Source of the DNA: Agaribacterium haliotis
GTDB lineage: Bacteria; Pseudomonadota; Gammaproteobacteria; Pseudomonadales; Cellvibrionaceae
Assembly: GCF_002312815.1 (NCBI RefSeq)
Contig: NZ_NKQJ01000001.1
Span: 1 to 64,000, forward strand
DNA length: 64,000 nt
Reading direction: 5' to 3'
Position 1 is the first letter of the stretch. Each line of letters begins with the position of its first letter. Of the stretch, positions 1 through 7,114 are shown piece after piece. The position numbers were made by a program, and so were the translations under genes. The notes below the pieces were generated by a model. That model did not search any database and was not told where the DNA came from. It saw only the letters and a program-made list of their open reading frames with translations.

Positions 1-270
1 CTAGGGCCTGTTAACACTAATTAAATACGCTCTGCTGGAGCCTGAGTATTCGACCTGAAAGGCACTTTGAGCGCAGTTTAGCGAGCTAAATAAGCGATAA
101 GTAACGCATCGGGGCGGATATTCAGGCCCAGCCCTTCGGGTTGTGCCCCTCATCCCGCTCTCTGTGTTGTTTGTCGCTTATTTGGAGCAAACCAAACTGC
201 GCTCCAAACGCCTTGATAGCAGAATGAGGGGCGCAACAGAGTGCATTTAATTAGTGTTAACAGGCCCTAG
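1..270. mobile_element. MITE-like palindromic element
   Basis: The two ends are perfect inverted repeats of about 26 bases: CTAGGGCCTGTTAACACTAA... at 1 and its reverse complement ending at 270. Inside are further nested inverted repeats: about 68-97 against 174-206, and 140-153 against 224-237. The whole unit could therefore fold into one long branched hairpin. It has no open reading frame of useful size. CTAG at both ends may be a target duplication or part of the repeat; the left flank lies outside the window. These are features of a non-autonomous miniature inverted-repeat element. No second copy was seen in the window and the family is not identified. Confidence 0.7.
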
Positions 271-884
271 AGTTCCAGGCGCAAGAAGTGGCGCAAATAC
301 ACAAGCAGGCGCTGCATGGCAGGCTGTAAATCCTGTTCGTCGAGCGCATCGAGTAGGTTCTTGATATGAAGGCCGAGCGCGGTGTCACCTTCAATTAACA
401 GCTCGCGATCAAAAAACAAGGTATCAGGATCTACCTCCTTACTTAGCAGGCGCAAATACGCTGTGACACCCGCACTAATCGTCACATCAGCTGCGGCTTG
501 CTCTTCACAAAGCCTTAAATTTTGACCGTCGTAAGTCAACAGCCAGCTGACATTGATCGTCTCTACCTGCACCTTACAAATTCGATGCTGTAAAAAATCC
601 AGCTCGCCCTGCTCAAGCTGAGCCCTAAACGCCTGCTTCAATAGTTTGTTGATGAATAAGGCTTGCGCTGATGCTGGCGCAAGGCTCAATGCACGAGCAA
701 ATACCTGGGCGCCATTTTGTACAGGCTGAAAACGCCTAGCCAAGTTGCTCATTAAAGCTTCGCTGCGGCTATTCGCCCCACCATCGGTGCTACACGCATT
801 GTCGATGCTCTCGGCACAGGTGCGCTCGTTCACTGGGCGCTGCTTATCCGCCCCAGCGTTGCTAGTAGTGATTGCTGTTGTCAT
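267..884 (-). CDS. ubiT: UbiT, SCP2-domain lipid-binding factor for O2-independent ubiquinone synthesis
   Basis: A 205-residue protein with an SCP2-type domain in roughly residues 55-190. The part with DPDTLFFDRELLIEGDTALG followed by KNLLDALD closely follows E. coli UbiT (YhbT). In E. coli UbiT is needed for anaerobic ubiquinone synthesis and is thought to bind the hydrophobic intermediates. The N-terminal 45 residues are polar and not conserved-looking. The ATG has a strong GGAGG site four bases upstream. It is divergent from ubiUV across a shared promoter region, which supports the assignment. Its TAG stop lies in the CTAG end of the MITE-like element at 1-270, so the element inserted at the very end of the gene without visibly truncating it. 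Confidence 0.9.
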   Translation of the reverse strand: MTTAITTSNAGADKQRPVNERTCAESIDNACSTDGGANSRSEALMSNLARRFQPVQNGAQVFARALSLAPASAQALFINKLLKQAFRAQLEQGELDFLQHRICKVQVETINVSWLLTYDGQNLRLCEEQAAADVTISAGVTAYLRLLSKEVDPDTLFFDRELLIEGDTALGLHIKNLLDALDEQDLQPAMQRLLVYLRHFLRLEL

Positions 885-900
885 AAAACCTCCATTTACA

Positions 901-972
901 GCAGTCTAAAGCAGCGCTGTGGGCTTGGCTTGACAAGCGTCAACAAGCCAGGGGGCCACCGCATTAGACTGC
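901..972. promoter_or_regulatory. Divergent FNR-type promoter for ubiT and ubiUV
   Basis: A perfect palindrome TTGAC-aagc-GTCAA lies at 930-943, one base per half away from the FNR consensus TTGAT-N4-ATCAA. Its centre is at 936.5. GCAGTCTAA at 901-909 and TTAGACTGC at 964-972 are exact inverted repeats about the same centre. They place a TAGACT -10 hexamer on each strand, 31 bases from the centre. That is the spacing of class II FNR promoters, where the box sits at -41.5. One dimer could thus drive both ubiT (left) and ubiU (right, about 22-base leader). FNR control of ubiTUV is known in E. coli; here it is inferred. Confidence 0.75.
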
Positions 973-998
973 GCAAGTTAGTTATACGAGGGGAAATT

Positions 999-1994
999 AT
1001 GGAGCTGGTATGCCCTGCGGGCAGTCTCAACGCGTTTCGCGCCGCGGTAGATAATGGCGCTGACGCCGTCTACATTGGCTTTAAAGACGAAACCAACGCA
1101 CGCCACTTTGAAGGCCTGAATTTTAATAACAAAGCCGCCGCCCGAGCTTTGGCACTGGCCCGAGAGCGCGGCGTCAAACTGTACATTGCGATCAACACCT
1201 ACGCCAACTTTGATAATTTTGGCCAGTGGCAGTACAGCGTAGATCAAGCCGCAGAGCTTGGCGCCGACGCCATTATCGCCGCCGATCCGGCCGTACTGTC
1301 CTATTGCAGTAAGCGCCACCCGGCGCAAAACCTGCATTTAAGTGTGCAAGCCTCGGCCACCAATGCCGGCGCATTAAATTTCTTTAAGCGTCACTTTAAT
1401 ATCAAGCGTGCGGTTTTGCCGCGCGTTTTATCGATGAAGCAGGTACACAGTCTCAGCCAAAGCAGCCCCGTTGCGCTTGAAGTCTTTGCCTTTGGCAGCT
1501 TGTGTGTGATGGCTGAAGGCCGCTGTTATTTAAGCTCTTATCTTTGCGGCGAGTCGCCCAATACTGTCGGCGCCTGCTCGCCGGCAAAATACGTGCAGTG
1601 GCAAAAAAACGGCGCGCAGCTGGAATCGCGCTTAAACAATATCCTGATCGATTCCTATAGCCCCGAAGAAAAAGCCGGTTATCCAACGCTGTGTAAGGGC
1701 CGCTTTGACAGCATGGGCGCGCGCGGCCACTCACTTGAGCAGCCCACCAGTTTAAATACCTTAGAACTTATACCGGCGCTCGCCGGCGCCGGCATTAAAG
1801 CCCTAAAAATTGAAGGCCGCCAACGCAGCCCCGCCTACGTTGCCAAAGTGGTTGATGTCTGGCGCCAGGCGCTGGACAACTACAAAAGGGCGCCGGAAGA
1901 TTTTGCGGTACATAGCCTGTGGCGCGACAGTTTAACGGCGCTGTCAGAAGGAACACAGACCACCATCGGCGCCTATGAGAGGGCCTGGCAATGA
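999..1994 (+). CDS. ubiU: UbiU, Fe-S hydroxylase subunit of O2-independent ubiquinone synthesis
   Basis: A 331-residue U32-family protein, the same length as E. coli UbiU (YhbU). It forms a heterodimer with UbiV and hydroxylates ubiquinone precursors without oxygen. The four cluster ligands known in E. coli UbiU are present at the same positions: C169, C176, C193 and C232. The start at 999 (MELVCPAG) is chosen over an upstream in-frame start at 930 because it matches the family N-terminus and has a GAGGGG site. The upstream start would fall inside the FNR-type box. The stop overlaps the ubiV start by four bases, so the two are translationally coupled. Confidence 0.95.
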   Translation: MELVCPAGSLNAFRAAVDNGADAVYIGFKDETNARHFEGLNFNNKAAARALALARERGVKLYIAINTYANFDNFGQWQYSVDQAAELGADAIIAADPAVLSYCSKRHPAQNLHLSVQASATNAGALNFFKRHFNIKRAVLPRVLSMKQVHSLSQSSPVALEVFAFGSLCVMAEGRCYLSSYLCGESPNTVGACSPAKYVQWQKNGAQLESRLNNILIDSYSPEEKAGYPTLCKGRFDSMGARGHSLEQPTSLNTLELIPALAGAGIKALKIEGRQRSPAYVAKVVDVWRQALDNYKRAPEDFAVHSLWRDSLTALSEGTQTTIGAYERAWQ

Positions 1995-2881
1995 AGATGA
2001 CCCTCGCCCCTATTCCATTTTTTTGGCCCAAAGACACTGTGCTTGCATTTTATGAAGAAGCCGCTCTGTGGCCAGTCGAGCGTATCGTGATCGGAGAAAC
2101 AATTTGTTCCAAGCGCCGAGAAATGCGCACAGAAGACTGGAAAGATCTGGCGCTGCGCCTAAGTAAAAGCGGCAAAGACGTGGCGCTTAGCTCGCTTGCG
2201 CTGATTGAATCGGAATCCGAATACAACAGTATTAAAAGCCTGGCACTCGACGGCGTTGGCCTGGAAGCCAACGACCTTGGCGCGGCTGAGATTTTCCATC
2301 AACAACAGCATCTATTTAGCGCCGGGCACTTTCTCAACATCTACAATATTGAATGCTTAAAATTGCTCCACCAAGACGGCCTGAGGCGCTGGACCCTACC
2401 CGTTGAACTCGGAAAAAAAGAGCTCGAGCAATTTTCAAGTGCCATTAACGAGCACAAGCTCGATATACAAACCGAGCTGTTTGCCCACGGTTATTTACCG
2501 CTGGCACTTTCCGCGCGCTGTTTTACCGCACGTACGCTCGACAAACCCAAAGATCGCTGCGAAAAAATATGCCTGGACTACCCCCAAGGTATCGCCGTTG
2601 ACTCTCAGGAAGGCCAGCGGCTTTTTACCGTCAACGGTATTCAAACCTTAAGCGGCAAACTAGTGGATTTAGTAGATAAAATAGCCGAGCTCAAACAGCT
2701 CGGCCTCGATAGTGTACGGCTGAGCCCGAGCTGTTTTGATATGACGGACATTATCGACAGCTATCAGCGCGCCATCGATGGCGAACACGTAGAAAGCGTG
2801 TGTGACAACTATTGCAACGGCTACTGGCACGGCCGCGAGGGCATGGCAACCGAATTAAGCGAGCTTGCCGCACTTAACTGA
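1991..2881 (+). CDS. ubiV: UbiV, Fe-S partner of UbiU
   Basis: A 296-residue U32-family protein that starts in the ATGA overlap with ubiU. It corresponds to E. coli UbiV (YhbV), the second half of the [4Fe-4S] hydroxylase for anaerobic ubiquinone synthesis. The cysteines that bind the cluster in E. coli are matched by C39 and by C177, C190 and C194, with the same 13- and 4-residue spacing. It is last in the two-gene operon and runs into a strong hairpin at 2886-2926. Confidence 0.95.
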   Translation: MKMTLAPIPFFWPKDTVLAFYEEAALWPVERIVIGETICSKRREMRTEDWKDLALRLSKSGKDVALSSLALIESESEYNSIKSLALDGVGLEANDLGAAEIFHQQQHLFSAGHFLNIYNIECLKLLHQDGLRRWTLPVELGKKELEQFSSAINEHKLDIQTELFAHGYLPLALSARCFTARTLDKPKDRCEKICLDYPQGIAVDSQEGQRLFTVNGIQTLSGKLVDLVDKIAELKQLGLDSVRLSPSCFDMTDIIDSYQRAIDGEHVESVCDNYCNGYWHGREGMATELSELAALN

Positions 2882-2885
2882 GGTT

Positions 2886-2926
2886 TTGCGCACAGCAAAA
2901 AAACTTTAAGTTTGTGCTGTGCGCAA
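2886..2926. terminator. Perfect 12-bp hairpin between convergent genes
   Basis: TTGCGCACAGCA at 2886-2897 pairs perfectly with TGCTGTGCGCAA at 2915-2926 around a 17-base A/T-rich loop. It lies between the converging ubiV and ABC permease genes, where a bidirectional terminator is expected. There is no clean T-tract on either side, so termination activity is inferred from position and stem strength. Confidence 0.5.
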
Positions 2927-2936
2927 GTTATTGGCT

Positions 2937-4052
2937 TTAGTCGAGGCTTTTATTAAAGCGCAGAGCGGCAATGCAGATGCCAACCCCACTGATAATTAGC
3001 AGGGCAAATACGTCGGGTAACAGCTGATGAATTTCGGCGCCGCGCAATACCGTTGCGCGAATCATGCGCATAAAATGGGTGGCGGGCAGCACTTCCGCGA
3101 GGTACTGGGCCGCTTTGGGCATCGCCTCATACGGAAACATAAAGCCGCTTAACAGTATCGACGGCAATAAAATAAACACCGTCATTTGCATCGCTTGTAG
3201 CTGAGTTTTTGCAAGCGTTGAAATAATCAGCCCTAGAATTAGGCTCGCGCCGATAAATAAAAGCGTGGCCAAATACACATCCAGTAAAGAGCCAACAATG
3301 GGCACCTGCATCAAATAGTGGCCCAGACCTAAAATCAAACTAACCTGAAACAGGCCTATAAAAATAAATGGAACAATTTTCCCCGCCATTAATTCTAAAG
3401 GGTGAATCGGCGTGGTGATTAAAAACTCCAAATTACCGCGTTCACGCTCGCGAACAATTGCCGTGGCCGTGAACATGACCATGGTCATGGTCATGGTCAG
3501 TATGACCGCAACCAAACCGGGAACAATATTGACAGCAGAGCGCCGGGTTGGGTTAAAAAATAGGGCCACTTCAAAACTGGGCTCACTGCGATTTTGTGCA
3601 AGCGCGGGGTCTTGGAACAACTGATTGAGCGGCATAGAGCGCAGCTGTAAAATCGCCGCACCTAACATGGTATCAGAGGCATCGACCATCCACTGCGCGA
3701 CAACCTGATCTGACGCGATACGCCGGCCAAGATCTGGAGGAAAAACCAACACTGCGCGAACTTCGCCACGAACAATCGCATCCTCGGCTTCGTCCGTCGT
3801 CAAATAATAGTGTTTTACATCGACAACCTGAGTCGCCTCTACGGCCTGCTCAATAATTTGGGCCGCTTTATTTTGGCTCTGATTAACAACACCGACGGGT
3901 ATATTGCGAACGTCGGTATTAATTGCGTAGCCAAACAACAGCAACTGAACGATGGGTATCATCAGCACCATCGCAAAGGTCATGTGATCACGACTGAGCT
4001 GGGCAAACTCTTTGACAACAATGGCACTAAAACGAGAAAAACTGAGTTTCAC
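2937..4052 (-). CDS. ABC-2 type transporter permease
   Basis: A 371-residue inner-membrane protein of the ABC-2 permease family, resembling YbhS/YbhR/YhhJ. A first membrane segment lies near residues 24-45. It is followed by a large extracytoplasmic domain to about residue 170, then about five C-terminal membrane segments starting at the PGLVAVILTMTMTMVMF stretch. Its start overlaps the end of the ATPase gene by four bases. With the ATPase and HlyD adaptor upstream it forms a YbhGFSR-like export system; the E. coli system has been linked to drug and cation efflux, but the substrate here is unknown. Only one permease gene is present, so a homodimer is likely. Confidence 0.9.
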   Translation of the reverse strand: MKLSFSRFSAIVVKEFAQLSRDHMTFAMVLMIPIVQLLLFGYAINTDVRNIPVGVVNQSQNKAAQIIEQAVEATQVVDVKHYYLTTDEAEDAIVRGEVRAVLVFPPDLGRRIASDQVVAQWMVDASDTMLGAAILQLRSMPLNQLFQDPALAQNRSEPSFEVALFFNPTRRSAVNIVPGLVAVILTMTMTMVMFTATAIVRERERGNLEFLITTPIHPLELMAGKIVPFIFIGLFQVSLILGLGHYLMQVPIVGSLLDVYLATLLFIGASLILGLIISTLAKTQLQAMQMTVFILLPSILLSGFMFPYEAMPKAAQYLAEVLPATHFMRMIRATVLRGAEIHQLLPDVFALLIISGVGICIAALRFNKSLD

Positions 4053-4975
4053 TGCCGCTCCCCATCTGTCACCGCGACAAATACATCTTCTAAACTCGGC
4101 CGCGCTTTTTCGATATGGGCATCGCTGCCTGCAACCATGTTTTGCAGCGACTTGAGCGCGGGCGCACCGGCCTCGGCCAGTAAAATTCGAAGTTGTGCAC
4201 CGTGCTGGCTAACACTTTTAACACCGGCAAGCTCAGATATACGCGGCTTAAGTTTATCCAGGGCCCGGCCAAACACACTAAATACCTTGCCGTCGAGCTG
4301 TTGCATTAGCACCTCAGGCTGGCCTTCGGTTTTTAAACGCCCGGCTTCGAGCACCGCTAAACGATGACAGCGCTCGGCCTCATCCATATAGTGGGTCGCA
4401 ACTAAAATAGTGGTGCCGGCATCAACCAGCTCAAACAACAGACTCCAAAAAACACGGCGGTTTTCAGGGTCCACCGATGCGGTAGGCTCATCGAGAAATA
4501 GCAACTCGGGGTGATGTACGGTCGAGGCTGCAAGTGCCAGGCGCTGACGCTGACCGCCGCTCATAGCACCGGAGCGGCGGGTGCGCAGATCTTTTAAGCC
4601 AAACTGCAGCAGCAGCTCTTCCACTCGCTGTTTGCGCTCTGAGCTGCCAAGGCCATAAATACGCGCAACAAAGTGGAGATTCTCTTCAACGCTCAATTCT
4701 TCGTAAAGCGAGAACTTTTGTGTCATATAACCAATGCGCCGACGCAGCGCTTCGGCCTGCTTAGGCAAACTAAGACCGAGCACCTCCGCACTGCCCGAGC
4801 TCGGTGTTAACAAACCGCATAACATACGTATGGTTGTTGTTTTACCGCAGCCGTTTGGGCCCAAAAAACCGTAGATTGTCGCCCTGTCGACATTTAAATC
4901 CAGCGAGTGCACAGCCTTAAACTCCGCGAAGGCCTTGCCGAGTGCTCGAGTGACAATCGCCTGTTCAGCCATCAT
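4049..4975 (-). CDS. ABC transporter ATP-binding protein
   Basis: About 308 residues, a single nucleotide-binding domain like the C-terminal half of E. coli YbhF. Walker A is GPNGCGKTT, the signature is SGGQRQRL, and Walker B is LLFLDEPTASVDPE, followed by the switch histidine in ATHYMDEAE. The start is placed at the ATGATG at 4970-4975. Upstream in-frame sequence only reads through the HlyD gene in another frame and has no family similarity. The start overlaps the HlyD stop by about ten bases and its own end overlaps the permease start by four, so the three genes are coupled. It powers the exporter from the cytoplasmic side. Confidence 0.93.
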   Translation of the reverse strand: MMAEQAIVTRALGKAFAEFKAVHSLDLNVDRATIYGFLGPNGCGKTTTIRMLCGLLTPSSGSAEVLGLSLPKQAEALRRRIGYMTQKFSLYEELSVEENLHFVARIYGLGSSERKQRVEELLLQFGLKDLRTRRSGAMSGGQRQRLALAASTVHHPELLFLDEPTASVDPENRRVFWSLLFELVDAGTTILVATHYMDEAERCHRLAVLEAGRLKTEGQPEVLMQQLDGKVFSVFGRALDKLKPRISELAGVKSVSQHGAQLRILLAEAGAPALKSLQNMVAGSDAHIEKARPSLEDVFVAVTDGERQ

Positions 4976-5939
4976 TGGCGTCCGCAGTGGCGGGCTCGGG
5001 CAAAATGACCTCAACGGGTGTGCCGCTTTGCAATTCCTGCTGCTCAAGCAAGGTGAACTCTGCCAGATAAACCAGGCGTTCGCGATCGCGCTCATTCAGG
5101 GCGTAATACGGGGTAAAAGCCGGGTCGGAAGAAATCCAGCGCAGTTTTGCGTCAATTTTTTTGTCGATGCCGTCGACCAAAACCGTCGCCCGCGCGCCAA
5201 CTTTGAGTAAAGCGCGTTTGGGCTCGGGCACATAAACACGTGCAAACGGTGCACTTTCCGCTAACAGCACCGCAACCGTCGTACCGCTGAGTACACGCTC
5301 GCCCTCATTCCACGGTAAATTATCTAAGCGCCCGGCGCGGCTGGCGACAATGCTAAGCTCATCGAGCAAAATCTGTTCGAGCTCAAGCTGAGCCTTAGCC
5401 GCTTCAACCTGGGCTTCGGCCTGATCGAGCTCTTCTTTGCGCGTGCCATTGGTCAGCACCAACAGTTGTTTTTCTGCACTGCGCAAACTGGCCAGCGCCG
5501 AGTCGCGCCGTGCGGTTGCACTATCCAACTCGGCCTGGGTGTTGAGTTTTTTCTGGCGCAGCTCAAGCGCGCGCCGGTAATTTTTTTCGGCAACGGTGAG
5601 CTCGGCGTTTGCGCCTTCAACTTTTGCCCGCTCATTGTCAATATCCTCAATACGGGCACCGTTGCGACGCTCCTCCCACAGTGCTTGAGCATTAGCCAAA
5701 TCGGCTTTTGCTTTGGCCACTTCAGCTTTTTGACGCCTATCGTCAAGGCGTACAAGCAAGGTGCCTTTTTCAACAAAACTGCCCTCGCGCACGGGTTGCT
5801 CAACAATGAGTTCCGAGGCCGTAGCTTTTAATACCACCCGGTCGCGTTCGAGAGTACCGAGCGCCCGCCCCGGTTCTTGGCTACACGCTGAAAGCAATAA
5901 AAGGAAAATAAAACTGAAGGTAACTTGATTGCGCATCAT
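4965..5939 (-). CDS. HlyD-family periplasmic adaptor lipoprotein
   Basis: A 324-residue membrane-fusion protein. It begins with a lipoprotein signal peptide ending LLLLSAC, with lipidated Cys19, unlike many HlyD adaptors that keep an N-terminal membrane anchor. The biotinyl-lipoyl-like half motif is near residues 40-70 (REGSFVEKGTLLVRLDDR). A long alpha-hairpin follows at roughly 70-190, rich in K, A, E and Q, then a beta-barrel domain. It resembles YbhG. The start overlaps the end of the upstream small lipoprotein gene by four bases. It likely bridges the ABC pump and an outer-membrane channel, probably TolC, which is not in the window. Confidence 0.9.
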   Translation of the reverse strand: MMRNQVTFSFIFLLLLSACSQEPGRALGTLERDRVVLKATASELIVEQPVREGSFVEKGTLLVRLDDRRQKAEVAKAKADLANAQALWEERRNGARIEDIDNERAKVEGANAELTVAEKNYRRALELRQKKLNTQAELDSATARRDSALASLRSAEKQLLVLTNGTRKEELDQAEAQVEAAKAQLELEQILLDELSIVASRAGRLDNLPWNEGERVLSGTTVAVLLAESAPFARVYVPEPKRALLKVGARATVLVDGIDKKIDAKLRWISSDPAFTPYYALNERDRERLVYLAEFTLLEQQELQSGTPVEVILPEPATADANDG

Positions 5940-6172
5940 TGCGCCTCTTGTTCAAAGGCGCTGTCATCGTCTTCGTATAACGATGCGCGCAAGCGCTGAT
6001 ATTCTTGATAGTCAATATTTGCCCGCTGCATACAGGTATCGTATTTATAGTCGGGCTCAGCCAAACACTGTTGACGCTGATTACTTTGCGCGCCGCCATA
6101 CCACTGCTGTTTTGTACACGCAGCCAGTAGCAAAAAAAAGGGCAGGAAAATAAAAACGAGTGCAGCTCTCAC
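5936..6172 (-). CDS. Small lipoprotein of the exporter operon
   Basis: About 78 residues, not matched to a known family. The GTG start at 6172 is chosen because AGGA lies nine bases upstream and it gives a clean lipoprotein signal ending FLLLAAC (Cys19). An ATG at 6208 would add 12 residues but lacks a ribosome-binding site. The mature part is short, charged and has two further cysteines (QCLAEP and DTCMQR), which could form a disulfide. Its stop overlaps the HlyD start by four bases, so it is made together with the exporter and may be an accessory subunit. That role is inference. Confidence 0.65.
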   Translation of the reverse strand: MRAALVFIFLPFFLLLAACTKQQWYGGAQSNQRQQCLAEPDYKYDTCMQRANIDYQEYQRLRASLYEDDDSAFEQEAQ

Positions 6173-6217
6173 GGAAATACATCCTATATTGCCGAAAAAC
6201 ACCTGCATCTAAACATG

Positions 6218-6248
6218 AAAAAACAGCCCTGCCAAGCTCGCCAGGGCC
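6218..6248 (-). terminator. Terminator after the antitoxin pair
   Basis: On the minus strand GCCCTG pairs with CAGGGC across a ten-base loop and is followed by TGTTTTTTC. It lies just downstream of the BrnA-like gene. Confidence 0.7.
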
Positions 6249-6266
6249 GCTTACAGTTATATGCAG

Positions 6267-6536
6267 CTATGCGCTGCGACTTTCGCCAGCAAAAAAATTC
6301 AGCTTTGCCGGGGAAGCCGTAGATTTTGAGTTAATGGGCGTTGCGAGAATACCGCCACTGCTTGGGAATACAGTATGGTTGCAGAGGTAATGCTGGCGCA
6401 ACGCAGCATTGACGCGTGTCTGCCAACCTCGACCAGAGCCGCGCAGCAGCTCAACTAAATCTGCATCCAAACGAATGGTGATCGATATTTTCACAGGTTC
6501 TTTTTGTTTACCGCGCACTTTTTGACTTTTGTTCAT
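6267..6536 (-). CDS. BrnA-like antitoxin
   Basis: An 89-residue basic protein. Residues 16-48, including KISITIRLDADLVELLRG and GRGWQTRVNAALRQ, match the ribbon-helix-helix-type fold of BrnA antitoxins, which bind both the BrnT toxin and their own promoter. The last 40 residues show no family resemblance. The gene overlaps the upstream HicB-like gene by 29 bases, so they form one operon. No BrnT (RelE-like) toxin gene is present on either side. It may be an orphan regulator, or the partner upstream may take the toxin's place. Confidence 0.75.
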   Translation of the reverse strand: MNKSQKVRGKQKEPVKISITIRLDADLVELLRGSGRGWQTRVNAALRQHYLCNHTVFPSSGGILATPINSKSTASPAKLNFFAGESRSA

Positions 6537-6801
6537 TGAGACTAGCCATCAGTTGGGCAAATCCATGTACCGGTTTAAATTCAAAGAGTTCATCATCTAG
6601 GACTGTTTGCATTTGATAAAGTTTCGCTACTGCATCCTGGTTTTTCTGCTCGGCCACCAGGCAGCGAATACCAGCGAGTGCAACTTCTGGAATTTCATCC
6701 ATCCACTGCAGCTCAGGATACTCGACGCAGAGCCCAATATAACGCTTGTCTTTATTTGACCAACTCACACAGAAGGTCGGATGCTGTACATAGGTATTCA
6801 T
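6508..6801 (-). CDS. HicB-like domain protein without HTH
   Basis: A 97-residue protein. Residues 8-50, with RYIGLCVEYPELQWMDEIP and ALAGIRCLVAE, resemble the partial RNase H-like fold of HicB antitoxins, in which the EYP/D-x-P-E-A pattern is typical. A C-terminal DNA-binding domain, usual in HicB, is absent; the downstream BrnA-like protein could supply that function. No HicA toxin gene is visible. Confidence 0.65.
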   Translation of the reverse strand: MNTYVQHPTFCVSWSNKDKRYIGLCVEYPELQWMDEIPEVALAGIRCLVAEQKNQDAVAKLYQMQTVLDDELFEFKPVHGFAQLMASLNEQKSKSAR

Positions 6802-7114
6802 CGTTTACCCACCTTTATCAAAGCTAACAGCTTAAGTGTGCCGCAAACGTCAAACGAGCTTTTGTCTCGCCACGCCAACATTTTAACAACACGGCCACAC
6901 CACTAAGCAGAGCGCGTTTTTTGCCGGCAACTCATGTCGAGTAGCTTTATGGCCACAACATATTCACGCCACTTGCACAGCTTTGATTAACCAAAACTTA
7001 AAAGAGTTCCCTGACCTCATTATCTACGCCACGGCTAAGCACTTGGTTTATTAAAACAAGCAAGGTGGTAGCGGATGAAAACAAAAGAAATTAACTGCGT
7101 TGGCAATGAATAGC
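6802..7114. other. Intergenic region with no recognised gene
   Basis: This holds the upstream region of the HicB-like gene and the space after the TIGR02270 gene. No coding frame, RNA gene, clear repeat or FNR-type box was seen. A promoter for the antitoxin pair must lie in its left part but cannot be placed. Confidence 0.5.

Noticed and set aside
3476-3500. CATGGT triple repeat inside the ABC permease gene
   Set aside because: It encodes the MTMTMVM stretch of a membrane helix and is explained by coding; too short to be meaningful.
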